From Cloacibacterium sp046296655 (GTDB lineage: Bacteria; Bacteroidota; Bacteroidia; Flavobacteriales; Weeksellaceae), in NCBI GenBank assembly GCA_046296655.1, contig JBKBLE010000005.1:1-64000 (forward strand): DNA of 64,000 nucleotides, given 5' to 3'. Position 1 is the first letter of the stretch. Every line of letters begins with the position of its first letter. Positions 32,873 to 41,073 of the stretch are shown piece after piece. The translations under genes were made by a program, and so were the position numbers. Below the pieces are notes generated by a model that saw only the letters and a program-made list of their open reading frames with translations, made no database searches and had not been told where the DNA came from.

Positions 32873-34624
32873 TTAAAAAATTTCTTTGTGAAGCTGTGCT
32901 TTATACAAATTTGCATAATATCCATTTTTCGCCAATAGTTCTTCGTGTTTGCCTTCTTCTACTACTTTACCAGAATCCATCACGAGAATTTTGTCGGCTT
33001 TTTCTATGGTTGACAATCTATGTGCAATGATAATTGAAGTTCTGTTTTGAGTAATTTTCTCAGTAGCTTTCTGTATCAATCTTTCACTTTCTGGGTCTAT
33101 AGAAGAAGTGGCCTCGTCTAAAATCAAAATCTTAGGATCAGAAAGATAAGCTCTTAAGAAAGATAACAACTGTCTCTGACCGAGAGAAATACTGCTTCCT
33201 CTCTCGCTTACTACAAAGTCATAACCTCCTGGTAATCGCTCAATAAATTCATCTACTTCTATATCTTGGGCAACTTTTTTAATTTTTTCGAGCGGAATAG
33301 TATCTCCTAAAGTAAGATTTTCATAAATACTCCCATGAAAAAGAAAAACATCTTGTAGAACTACTCCTACTTTGCTTCGCAAATCGTACAATTCATAATC
33401 TCTGATATCAATATCATCCAGTAAAATTTTACCTGAGTTAATATCATAAAATCTTGTAATCAACTGAATAATGGTAGACTTTCCTGCTCCTGTTGCACCT
33501 ACAATCGCCACTATTTCACCCGGATTTACTTTGAAATCTACACCTTTCAGAACTTCTTGCTTTTCGTCATAAGAAAATCTCACATTTTGGAATTCTATCT
33601 TTCCTTCGATATGGTCTTTTTTGATGGTTCCGAGATTCGGCATCGAATTTTCTTCGTCCATAATTCCTAAAACTCTTTCTGCACCTACCAAACCACGCTG
33701 AATATTATTAAATCTATCGGCAATCTGACGAAGCGGACGAATTAACATATTAATATAAGAAATAAACGCAATCACTTGTCCCGGAGAAATATCTCTCGCC
33801 GTCAATGCATTATATCCTGCCACAAAAAGAATCAACCCTATAAAAACAGAAGAAATCAGTTCCACCACAGGAAAAAATAGTGAAAAATAGAAAACCGTTT
33901 TTAGTAAAGCTGCTTTTAAATTTACATTAATATCATCAAATTTCTTAAATTCTGCTTCTTGTCTATTAAAAACTTGAATGAGTGACATTCCCGAAAGTCT
34001 TTCTTGCACGAAACTGTTTTGAGTAGAAGTCCAAGCTCTTTCGTCACCAAATGCTTTTCTTAATTTTTTCTGGAAAAACCTTGTAGTCACCAACATGATA
34101 GGTAAAATGGTAAGCGAAATATAACTCAGCTCGGTATTCACTTGAAACATCGCCACCAAAACGAAAACCACTTTCAAAATATCTCCGAAAACCATCAAAA
34201 ATCCATCCGTATAAACCGTAGCAATGGTTTCTACGTCTCCTACTGCTCTGGTCACCAAATTTCCGATGGCAGTTTTATCAAAGAAAGCAGTTTTAAAATA
34301 AATAAGTTTATGATACAGTCTTTCTCTAATGTCTCTAATTACATTTTGAGCAATATAATTAGAAAGAAAAACGAGAAAGAAATTCAAAATAGTTTCTGCT
34401 ACTACCAAACCAATTAAGAAATAAATATCCTTCATCAAGACGTTATTGTCCTTCAGTTTCAAGATATCAATATCTACAATTTGCTGGGTAAGAATAGGTC
34501 TGTAAACAGAAACTATCGCTAAAATAATAGAGATAATTAGGGCTAAAATAAACCACGTTCTAAATTTCATTCCTATGAAAAAAAGACGCTGAATGATATT
34601 ACTGGTGGTTGGTTTTTTGTTCAT
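32873..34624 (-). CDS. ABC transporter, fused permease and ATPase (MsbA/multidrug type)
   Basis: 583 aa half-transporter that would act as a homodimer. The N-terminal exporter membrane domain (six spans, about 20-320) is followed by the ATPase with Walker A GATGAGKST near 370, the signature SLGQRQLLSF near 475, Walker B ILILDEATSS near 497 and the H-loop in IIIAHRLST. The architecture fits lipid A flippase or drug exporters; the substrate is not readable. It begins 6 bases after truA and the two are surely co-transcribed. Confidence 0.93.
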   Translation of the reverse strand: MNKKPTTSNIIQRLFFIGMKFRTWFILALIISIILAIVSVYRPILTQQIVDIDILKLKDNNVLMKDIYFLIGLVVAETILNFFLVFLSNYIAQNVIRDIRERLYHKLIYFKTAFFDKTAIGNLVTRAVGDVETIATVYTDGFLMVFGDILKVVFVLVAMFQVNTELSYISLTILPIMLVTTRFFQKKLRKAFGDERAWTSTQNSFVQERLSGMSLIQVFNRQEAEFKKFDDINVNLKAALLKTVFYFSLFFPVVELISSVFIGLILFVAGYNALTARDISPGQVIAFISYINMLIRPLRQIADRFNNIQRGLVGAERVLGIMDEENSMPNLGTIKKDHIEGKIEFQNVRFSYDEKQEVLKGVDFKVNPGEIVAIVGATGAGKSTIIQLITRFYDINSGKILLDDIDIRDYELYDLRSKVGVVLQDVFLFHGSIYENLTLGDTIPLEKIKKVAQDIEVDEFIERLPGGYDFVVSERGSSISLGQRQLLSFLRAYLSDPKILILDEATSSIDPESERLIQKATEKITQNRTSIIIAHRLSTIEKADKILVMDSGKVVEEGKHEELLAKNGYYANLYKAQLHKEIF

Positions 34625-34630
34625 AATTTT

Positions 34631-35362
34631 TTAAAAATCGTATCCTACATCTACCAAAAATAATGCATGAGCTGGTGCAGAAGTTCCTGCAACACTTCTA
34701 TTTTTAGCCTCTATCACATTTCTTAAATCGGCAGGTTTTAGTTTTCCACTGCCTATTTCTACCATAGTTCCTACAATCGCACGAACCATATTTCTGAGAA
34801 ATCTATCTGCTGAGATGGTAAATTTAAGTTCATTTCCGTTTTGTTCCCAATTTGCGTGATAGATTTTACAAATATTGGTTTTATTGTCTGCTCCCACTTT
34901 TGCAAAACTCCCGAAATCTTCGTACTCAAAGAGAATTTTGCACGCTTCATTCATTTTTCCCACATCCAGAGATTTTCTCCAATGTTGCCACGCAAATTTT
35001 TCAGAAAAAGGATTTTTCTCCAGCGAAATATAATATTCATACGTTCTGTATTTTGCTGAAAATCTCGCGTGAAAATCTTCTTTCACCTCAAAAATCTTCT
35101 TCACAGCAATACTTGGTGGAAGGAAAGAATTCAGTTGATGAACTAATTTCTCAGAAATTTTTCCATCAAAATCAAAATGTGCAAACATTTTCTTGGCGTG
35201 AACTCCAGTATCTGTTCTTCCTGCTCCCGTAGTTTTAATTTCAGTTCGTAAAATTGTAGAAAGTGCTTTTTCTAATTCTTCTTGCACAGAAATCTCATTT
35301 GGCTGAATTTGATAGCCAAAAAACGTAGAACCATTATAGGAAAACTCAATAAAGTAGCGCAT
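34631..35362 (-). CDS. truA: tRNA pseudouridine synthase A
   Basis: 243 aa. Modifies U38-U40 in the anticodon stem-loop. The catalytic Asp is D51 in GAGRTDTGVHA. I place the start at 35362 (MRYFIEFSYNGSTFFGYQ), the family N-terminus; the longer frame to 35419 would add a hydrophobic Leu-rich stretch that covers the promoter. Followed after 6 bases by the ABC exporter. Confidence 0.96.
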   Translation of the reverse strand: MRYFIEFSYNGSTFFGYQIQPNEISVQEELEKALSTILRTEIKTTGAGRTDTGVHAKKMFAHFDFDGKISEKLVHQLNSFLPPSIAVKKIFEVKEDFHARFSAKYRTYEYYISLEKNPFSEKFAWQHWRKSLDVGKMNEACKILFEYEDFGSFAKVGADNKTNICKIYHANWEQNGNELKFTISADRFLRNMVRAIVGTMVEIGSGKLKPADLRNVIEAKNRSVAGTSAPAHALFLVDVGYDF

Positions 35363-35371
35363 AATTTTCGG

Positions 35372-35398
35372 CAAATTTAATGAAATTTTTAGGAGCAA
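35372..35398 (-). promoter_or_regulatory. -7 box for truA-ABC exporter
   Basis: TAAATTTG on the minus strand (35372-35379), with TTG 16 bases further upstream (35396-35398). The box ends 9 bases before the ATG at 35362, so the leader is very short or absent. Confidence 0.45.
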
Positions 35399-35404
35399 TA
35401 AGAT

Positions 35405-35588
35405 TTTGTTTCTTTTCATTATCCGTCACGCTGTCCATTACAATTCCTCACGCCAAAGCTACTACCAATGCTTGTTGCGGGATTTTCATTTCCATCGTGG
35501 CTAATTTCACGGGCAGTTCTTCATTTCAACTATGCGCAATTCGGAAACTTCTACGCTCGCTTCGCTCGCGCCAGAATATTTTTTTGTG
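35405..35588. other. GC-richer non-coding block of unknown origin
   Basis: About 180 bases rich in C and G (for example GCTCGCTTCGCTCGCGCC at about 35555) between truA and the palindrome cluster, in otherwise AT-rich DNA. A 76-codon plus-strand frame crosses it but has no credible start signal, no domain, and runs into the repeats. It may be part of a larger interspersed repeat whose palindromes follow. Confidence 0.4.
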
Positions 35589-35589
35589 T

Positions 35590-35758
35590 CGTTCCTACGG
35601 AACTTATTAAAAACAATTTACATTTTCCTACAAACCTATAGTTCCTACGGAACAGAACTTTAAAAATATAATATAAACTCATAAAATTTAAAACCGTTCC
35701 GTAGGAACGAAATGTGTGTAATAATGCTACAAAAAACAAATAGCGTTCCGTAGGAACG
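35590..35758. repeat. four-copy palindrome cluster GTTCC-TAC/GTA-GGAAC
   Basis: The palindrome GTTCCTACGGAAC occurs at 35591-35603 and 35641-35653, and its reverse complement GTTCCGTAGGAAC at 35696-35708 and 35745-35757. Spacing is about 37, 42 and 36 bases. Two copies in one orientation and two in the other resemble REP/REPIN-like elements. No transposase gene is adjacent. Confidence 0.8.
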
Positions 35759-35827
35759 CAATGTCAAATTACAATGAAAATCTTATAAATATTATTTTAA
35801 TTAAAGAAATTTAAAGAAATTAGCAAA

Positions 35828-36319
35828 ATGAAAATCCTTCTACTTTCAGACACCCATTCTTATATAGACGATAGAATTTTAGAATACGCCAAAAATGCTG
35901 ATGAAATTTGGCATGCTGGTGATTTTGGAAATTTAGAAGTGATAGACGAACTGAAAAAAGCAGGAACATTACGTGGTGTTTTCGGGAACATCGATGAGGC
36001 AAAAATAAGAGCTGAATTCCCAGAAATAAATATTTTCGAATGTGAAAAAGTAAAAGTAGTGATGATTCACATTGGCGGCTATCCAAATAAATATGCACCA
36101 CGAGTAAAACAAATATTAAAGGAAGAAAAACCTCAAATTTTTATTTCAGGACATTCTCACATATTAAAAGTAATGTATGATAAAGAGCTAGAAATTCTGC
36201 ATCTCAACCCTGGCGCTGCTGGAAAACACGGTTGGCATAAAATGAGAACCATGCTGAGATTTGAAATCAATGGTGAGAAAATTGAAAATTTAGAAGTGGT
36301 GGAATTGGGAATAAAGTAA
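35828..36319 (+). CDS. YfcE/MJ0936-family metallophosphoesterase
   Basis: 163 aa. The binuclear metal site is complete: D8 and H10 (LLSDTHS), D32 (HAGDF), N54 (GNID), H81 (MIHIGG), H109 and H111 (SGHSH). This small family hydrolyses phosphodiesters in vitro; the physiological substrate is usually unknown. It stands alone, preceded by the palindrome cluster and followed by repeat-like spacer sequence. Confidence 0.9.
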   Translation: MKILLLSDTHSYIDDRILEYAKNADEIWHAGDFGNLEVIDELKKAGTLRGVFGNIDEAKIRAEFPEINIFECEKVKVVMIHIGGYPNKYAPRVKQILKEEKPQIFISGHSHILKVMYDKELEILHLNPGAAGKHGWHKMRTMLRFEINGEKIENLEVVELGIK

Positions 36320-36417
36320 GCCATTAAGTTTCAATTAAGGAATTAAGAAATTTAAGATGAAAATTCTTCAAAATTTTCAAATACTTAATGAAACTTAATA
36401 TATCAATGAAAATCTTA

Positions 36418-36933
36418 ATGTTTAAAAATGAAAAAATTGTGAAAATAGGTGATTTGGTTTCGGTGATAGATGATGATTTGAAAGGGAAAATTTCTGCTTT
36501 CAAAGGAAATTTGGTGCAAATAGAAGACGAACATGGTTTTCATTATGACATTGAAAAAAGCAAAGTCGTACTCCACAATCATAATATTTATGATGATATT
36601 TCTATTACTGCAAAAAAGGAAACCTCTACCAAAATTTCTAAAAAAAATCAAACTCAACCGCAGTCCATCGATTTACATTTTGAAAAATTGGTCAATAATC
36701 CTCAAGATTTTGAATCTTGGGAAAGATTAATGATTCAGCGTGAAAAACTCATTGAAAAATTAGAATATTGCCGAAGCAATAACATAAAAAAACTGAACAT
36801 TATCCACGGAATTGGTGATGGCGTTTTGCAAAATATGGTGCACGAAGTTTTACAAGGTTTCGCGGGAATAGAATACGAAGACCATGATTTTTTCTATCAC
36901 AGCATGGGAAATGTCTTGGTTACTTTTTTGTAG
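36418..36933 (+). CDS. Smr-domain protein
   Basis: About 171 aa. The N-terminal part (KIVKIGDLVSVIDDDLKGKI, EDEHGFHYDIE) resembles the beta-rich segment fused to Smr in Bacteroidetes (DUF2027-like). The C-terminal Smr domain begins IDLHFEKL and contains HGIGDGVLQ near residue 130. Smr domains are nucleases or nucleic-acid-binding modules acting in ribosome rescue or recombination; this one lacks MutS. The frame opens at 36388, but the first codons consist of repeat-like CTTAATG words, so I prefer a later ATG (36418; 36406 also possible). The last 14 bases overlap the convergent gene. Confidence 0.8.
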   Translation: MFKNEKIVKIGDLVSVIDDDLKGKISAFKGNLVQIEDEHGFHYDIEKSKVVLHNHNIYDDISITAKKETSTKISKKNQTQPQSIDLHFEKLVNNPQDFESWERLMIQREKLIEKLEYCRSNNIKKLNIIHGIGDGVLQNMVHEVLQGFAGIEYEDHDFFYHSMGNVLVTFL

Positions 36934-37237
36934 AATTAGGCAGTAATTTGAAATAACTTACCACAAATTTCCCATCCTTCACTTCACCGATGACTTCTGC
37001 TTTTTTGATTGCATTGCAAAAACCGTCATCAGCATGTGCATCTCCGTGTTCATCTATTTTAGTGCCTTCTACAAAATAGCTTTTCCCGTCAATTCTTACC
37101 GCTAAATCACAACCTTTTTTGTCTTTCATTTTGAACTGACATTGTCCACAAGCTGCTTCTACAACTTGCTTCTTTTTCTCTTGAGAGAATCCAAAAGTGA
37201 AACTCAAAAGTGCAATAAATAAAACGAGATTTTTCAT
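36920..37237 (-). CDS. exported DUF6370-like protein with conserved cysteines
   Basis: 105 aa. A signal peptide of 18-19 residues ends GFSQ. The mature part has CGQCQF, KGCDLAVRIDGKSYFVEG, HGDAHADDGFC and KAEVIGEVKDGKFVVSYF. Four cysteines plus a His/Asp-rich HGDAHADDGF loop suggest metal binding or disulfides in the periplasm; this is inference, as no function is known to me. It overlaps the Smr gene tail-to-tail by 14 bases. Confidence 0.8.
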   Translation of the reverse strand: MKNLVLFIALLSFTFGFSQEKKKQVVEAACGQCQFKMKDKKGCDLAVRIDGKSYFVEGTKIDEHGDAHADDGFCNAIKKAEVIGEVKDGKFVVSYFKLLPNSTKK

Positions 37238-37276
37238 ATTACCTTAACTATCTTTCAAAAATAGTTTAAAAATCAA

Positions 37277-37284
37277 TACCTTTG
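37277..37284 (+). promoter_or_regulatory. -7 box for DUF3822-rsmD
   Basis: TACCTTTG, 19 bases before the ATG at 37304. It lies in the 66-base divergent region. Confidence 0.5.
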
Positions 37285-37303
37285 CATTTATTGGTAAAAA
37301 ACT

Positions 37304-38020
37304 ATGAAAAAACTTTCTTTACTTTTCACCAAAGATGGTTTACAATGGCACATTTCTAAAGGAAAAACAGTGCTAGAAGAAGCATTTCATTTCGTGACAG
37401 AAGAAACTTCGCCTCATTTAGTAGAAGAAAAACTAGATGATGTGTTAAAATTTGATGACTACAAAGAAATAGAAGTAATTTCTGCACTCAATCATTTTTC
37501 GCTTACTCCAGATACTTTTACAGAACACGAATTGGGCTACAAACTGATTTCTTATAATGCGCCAGTAAATGAAGAAAATGAAGAATTGATGCTTTCTGTG
37601 AACAAAAGATTTGCGGTGCAATTTTACTACACTTTTCCAAAGCATTTTTACCAAAAAATTAAAGCAAAAAAATTACCCACGAAATTTAATTTCTCTGGCG
37701 AAAAATTTTTAAATGCTTTAACTGTTAAAAACCACAAAGAAATTCACATCAATTTATATCATCATCAAGTAGAGTTTTTCGCTTTTGAAAATAAAAAAGT
37801 AGTGCTTTACAATAACTTAGATGCTGATTCTGAAGTAGATTTCTTATATTTTATTATGTTTTCTTTGAGTAAAATAAATTTTGGAACCGCAGAAACGCAT
37901 TTTCATATTTATGGAGAAACTCACGAAAACGAAACCTTTATTTCAGAATTGAGAAAGTTTGTTAAAAATATTAAAGTTCATTTTGACAACGCTCCGAAAA
38001 AGAATTTTGTTCTTTCTTAA
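37304..38020 (+). CDS. DUF3822 family protein
   Basis: 238 aa, cytoplasmic. The actin-like-ATPase-related pattern of the family is visible in LSLLFTKDGLQWHISKGKTVL at the start and in the second half (IHINLYHHQVEFFAFENKKVVLYNNLD is its core, cited here as IHINLYHHQVEFFAF and ENKKVVLYNNL). In Bacteroidetes this gene is typically next to rsmD, as here (24 bases apart). No function is established; a role with RsmD or ribosome assembly is only suggested by context. Confidence 0.85.
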   Translation: MKKLSLLFTKDGLQWHISKGKTVLEEAFHFVTEETSPHLVEEKLDDVLKFDDYKEIEVISALNHFSLTPDTFTEHELGYKLISYNAPVNEENEELMLSVNKRFAVQFYYTFPKHFYQKIKAKKLPTKFNFSGEKFLNALTVKNHKEIHINLYHHQVEFFAFENKKVVLYNNLDADSEVDFLYFIMFSLSKINFGTAETHFHIYGETHENETFISELRKFVKNIKVHFDNAPKKNFVLS

Positions 38021-38044
38021 AAAATCATTTATCAAAAATCAACC

Positions 38045-38620
38045 ATGTATAGAATCATCTCTGGCAAATGGAAAGCAAAAAGAATTGTTGCGCCGAAAAA
38101 TTTCGATGTAAGACCTACCACAGACTTTGCTAAAGAAGCACTTTTCAGCATTTTGGCGAATCGTAACGAAGTAGAATTTTGCTCAGTTTTAGACCTTTTT
38201 GCTGGAATTGGCTCTATCAGTTTAGAGTTTGCCTCTAGAGATTGCAAAGACGTTACCGCTGTAGAAATGAATCCTAAACATGCGGCTTTCATTAATTCTA
38301 CTGCCGCAGAACTAGAAATGGCGCTTCAAATTAATGTACAGCGTGGTGATGTTTTCGAATGGTTAAAGAAAAACAGAACCAAGAAAACTTTTGACATTGT
38401 TTTTGCAGATCCGCCTTTTGAATTAGAAGAAAAAAAGTACAATGAACTGATTTCTTTGGTTCTCAATAATAATTTCTTAAAAGAAAACGGAACTTTTGTT
38501 TTAGAACATCATTCTAAAATGAAATTAGAGCATCCTCAATTAATCGAAACCAGAAAATACGGAAATGTGAGTTTTTCTTTCTTTGAAGCAAATCAAAATG
38601 AGGAAACCTCTGAAATTTAA
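38045..38620 (+). CDS. rsmD: 16S rRNA (guanine966-N2)-methyltransferase RsmD
   Basis: 191 aa. N-terminal MYRIISGKWKAKRI and VRPTTDFAKEALFSIL; SAM-binding motif LDLFAGIGSISLE (49-61); catalytic ADPPF at 121-125. Methylates G966 of 16S rRNA in the 30S subunit. Downstream of DUF3822; convergent with murI with a 9-base gap and no obvious terminator between them. Confidence 0.95.
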   Translation: MYRIISGKWKAKRIVAPKNFDVRPTTDFAKEALFSILANRNEVEFCSVLDLFAGIGSISLEFASRDCKDVTAVEMNPKHAAFINSTAAELEMALQINVQRGDVFEWLKKNRTKKTFDIVFADPPFELEEKKYNELISLVLNNNFLKENGTFVLEHHSKMKLEHPQLIETRKYGNVSFSFFEANQNEETSEI

Positions 38621-38629
38621 TTTTAGATT

Positions 38630-39451
38630 CTAAAGTTTTTTCAGCTCTAGACTAATTTTATTTCCAAAGAATTTTTTCGAAATTTTCTCGAAGTTTTTCG
38701 TGATATCAGAAAGGTAAAATTCTGTATTTCCTTCTTCGTGTTGAGGATTAAGCAAGTCATTTTTACTCAAAATATCCCTTACATAACTCGCCACAATTTT
38801 AGGAGAATCAATTACTCTTACTCTGGTTCCGTAATATTTTTTGATTTCTTCAATCAGAAGCGGATAATGCGTACAACCCAAGATAAGTGTTTCTATATTT
38901 TTTAACTTTTTGTCGCTCAAATAGTTATAAATAATCGCGTGTGTAATTGGGTGATTTACAAAACCTTCTTCGATGGCAGGAACCAATAAAGGTGTCGCCA
39001 ATTCATCTACTTGAATATATTTATTCAGTTTTCGGATAGATTTTCTGTACAAACCAGAATTTACCGTTGCTTTAGTCGCAATAACTCCTACATTTTGGTG
39101 AATCTCGAAAGCTACTTTTTCAGCAACCGGATTAATCACATCAAAAACCAAAGCCTGATTTTCCACCAATTCTTTCACCTCTTGCAAAGCATTTGCTGTG
39201 GCTGTATTACACGCAATAACGATGGCTTTGCAATTATTTTCTAATAAAAATTGGGTAATCTTTAAAGAAAAACCGATAATTGCTTCTCTAGATTTTTCGC
39301 CGTAAGGTAAATGTGCAGTGTCACCGAAATAAATAAAATTTTCGTGCGGCATTAATCGTTTTATTTCTTTGGCTACGGTAAGTCCACCAACACCGGAATC
39401 AAAAATCCCAATCGGTTGTGATGATGAAAGATGAGAATAATCTGGTTTCAA
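38630..39451 (-). CDS. murI: glutamate racemase
   Basis: 273 aa. Supplies D-glutamate for peptidoglycan. GIFDSGVGGLTV (15-26), FGDTAHLPYG (42-51), and the catalytic cysteine pair C81 (IACNTATAN) and C193 (LGCTHYP). The start at 39451 gives a short unconserved N-terminus before IGIFDSG. A 7-bp tandem repeat lies immediately upstream of its -7 box. Confidence 0.96.
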   Translation of the reverse strand: MKPDYSHLSSSQPIGIFDSGVGGLTVAKEIKRLMPHENFIYFGDTAHLPYGEKSREAIIGFSLKITQFLLENNCKAIVIACNTATANALQEVKELVENQALVFDVINPVAEKVAFEIHQNVGVIATKATVNSGLYRKSIRKLNKYIQVDELATPLLVPAIEEGFVNHPITHAIIYNYLSDKKLKNIETLILGCTHYPLLIEEIKKYYGTRVRVIDSPKIVASYVRDILSKNDLLNPQHEEGNTEFYLSDITKNFEKISKKFFGNKISLELKKL

Positions 39452-39467
39452 AGGCTTGAAATTTTTA

Positions 39468-39475
39468 CAAAAATA
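39468..39475 (-). promoter_or_regulatory. -7 box for murI
   Basis: TATTTTTG on the minus strand, 16 bases before the murI ATG. The -33 position falls in the tandem repeat at 39481. Confidence 0.4.
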
Positions 39476-39480
39476 CTAAA

Positions 39481-39512
39481 GATTTTAGATTTTAGATTTT
39501 AGATTTTAGATT
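39481..39512. repeat. 7-bp tandem repeat, about 4.5 copies of ATTTTAG
   Basis: GATTTTA repeated four times, then a partial copy with a T-run. It fills the spacer between hemW and the murI promoter and probably varies in copy number between strains. Confidence 0.85.
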
Positions 39513-39514
39513 TT

Positions 39515-40639
39515 TTAAAGAATAAAGAGATCAGAAGCAATTCCATCGGCTAAAAACCAATGTTTTTCTGGAATTTTTAAGTGATTTTCTTCTATCACAA
39601 GAATTCCTTCTTCTAATTTTGGCTGAATGCTGTTTTTAAAAATTTCTAAAATTTCGCCAGAAAATTTTTCGTGGAGTTTTTCTAAATCTACTCCCCAAAT
39701 CGTTCTGAGACCAATCATAAGCATTTCATTGTACTGGTCTTTTTCAGAAAGTTTTTCGGTTTCTTTGGGAAGGATATTTTCTGCTAAATTTTTAATATAA
39801 ATGGTGTTATTCGCAACATTCCAACTGCGCTCGTTTCTACCGTTATAAGAATGTGCAGAAGGCCCGATTCCCAGATATTCTTTGTATTTCCAATACGCTG
39901 AATTGTGCTTTGATTCAAAATCTTTTTTAGCAAAATTAGAAATTTCGTAGTGTATGAAACCGTTGTCTTTTAGAAAATCAGACATATAATAGAACTCTTT
40001 ATTTTGTTCCGTTTCTTTCGGTTCTGCGATTTTATTTTTCTTAATCCAAGCATTCAAAGCAGTTTTAGGCTCGATGGTCAATGCGTAAGAAGAAACGTGA
40101 GGAACTTGCAATTCTATGGTTTTCTGAAGATTTTCTTTCCAAATTTCAAAATTAGAAGTTGGCGAACCATAAATTAAATCAATACTTAAATTTTCAAAGC
40201 CAAAATCTTGTGCTCTTTTGATAGAACTTTCGGCTTCAGAAGCATTATGAGCACGATTCATGAGCTTTAAATCTTCTTCAAAAAAACTTTGAGTCCCTAT
40301 GGAAAGTCGATTGATTTCGGTTTTGGCTAAATCTTTCAGAAAATTTTTATCTAAATCATCAGGATTAGCTTCTAGTGTGATTTCAATATTTTTTTCAAAG
40401 TCAAAGTACTTCAAAACCTCATCTATTAAAGATTTGATTTCGTCCACAGAAAGAATAGACGGAGTTCCGCCACCAAAATACAGAGACGAAAGTGTTTTGC
40501 TTTCTAGTTCCTCTTTTCTTAGAAAAATTTCTTTTTTTATTGCCAAAATCATTTCGTCTTTCTGCTTCAATGAAGTAGAAAAATGAAAATTGCAATAACT
40601 GCATTTCTGCTTGCAAAAAGGAATGTGGAGGTAAATCAA
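39515..40639 (-). CDS. hemW: radical SAM heme chaperone HemW
   Basis: 374 aa. The radical SAM cluster is C9, C13, C16 in HIPFCKQKCSYCNFHF, with GGGTPSIL downstream and the C-terminal HemW domain. The extra aromatic residues in CNFHF are of the HemW type, as opposed to oxygen-independent coproporphyrinogen oxidase HemN (often annotated as such). Binds heme and delivers it to respiratory proteins. Alone on its strand, before murI. Confidence 0.93.
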   Translation of the reverse strand: MIYLHIPFCKQKCSYCNFHFSTSLKQKDEMILAIKKEIFLRKEELESKTLSSLYFGGGTPSILSVDEIKSLIDEVLKYFDFEKNIEITLEANPDDLDKNFLKDLAKTEINRLSIGTQSFFEEDLKLMNRAHNASEAESSIKRAQDFGFENLSIDLIYGSPTSNFEIWKENLQKTIELQVPHVSSYALTIEPKTALNAWIKKNKIAEPKETEQNKEFYYMSDFLKDNGFIHYEISNFAKKDFESKHNSAYWKYKEYLGIGPSAHSYNGRNERSWNVANNTIYIKNLAENILPKETEKLSEKDQYNEMLMIGLRTIWGVDLEKLHEKFSGEILEIFKNSIQPKLEEGILVIEENHLKIPEKHWFLADGIASDLFIL

Positions 40640-40672
40640 TTCTGTTGGATGTTAGGTGTTAGATGATGGAAG

Positions 40673-41032
40673 TTAATTGAGTTTATTTCTAAATGCAATT
40701 ATAGAATTCATTAATTTATATGCTTCTTGATATAATTCTTTAAAATCACTCTCATCAATATAGTTCCTATCCTTCGCTTTATAAAGACAAGTTACCACTT
40801 CTGCTAATGAACGAATTGAATATCCTAGAAATTTTTTAAATTCAGTATTACTTTGTAAAATACTTCCTTCTGAAATATTAAGAGCGATTGAATCAGAAGC
40901 TCTTCTAATCTGAGAAGTTAGATTAAATATTTCATCTTTTGGAAAATTAAAAGACAATTTAAATATCTTTTCTCCATAACTCATGGAGTCTTGCCAAATT
41001 GTTAATTTTTCAAATTTAAAGCTCATCTTCAA
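40673..41032 (-). CDS. four-helix-bundle protein (23S rRNA IVS-protein family)
   Basis: 119 aa, all helical: FEKLTIWQDSMSYGEKIF, then FPKDEIFNLTSQIRRASDSI, ALNISEGS and FLGYSIRSLAEVVTCL. These match the family first found in 23S rRNA intervening sequences and related to diversity-generating accessory proteins. It forms pentamers in known members. There is no rRNA, reverse transcriptase or variable repeat here, so it is an isolated copy. It is flanked by short-word repeats on both sides, suggesting it was inserted as a unit. The second ATG (41026) may be the start. Confidence 0.88.
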   Translation of the reverse strand: MKMSFKFEKLTIWQDSMSYGEKIFKLSFNFPKDEIFNLTSQIRRASDSIALNISEGSILQSNTEFKKFLGYSIRSLAEVVTCLYKAKDRNYIDESDFKELYQEAYKLMNSIIAFRNKLN

Positions 41033-41073
41033 TTAAATTACATCAAACTTCCAGCATCATGCTTCCAGCAAAT

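Noticed and set aside
35380..35610. 76-codon ORF between truA and the palindrome cluster
   Set aside because: It covers the truA promoter and a palindrome copy and has no signal peptide or domain that holds up; treated as non-coding.
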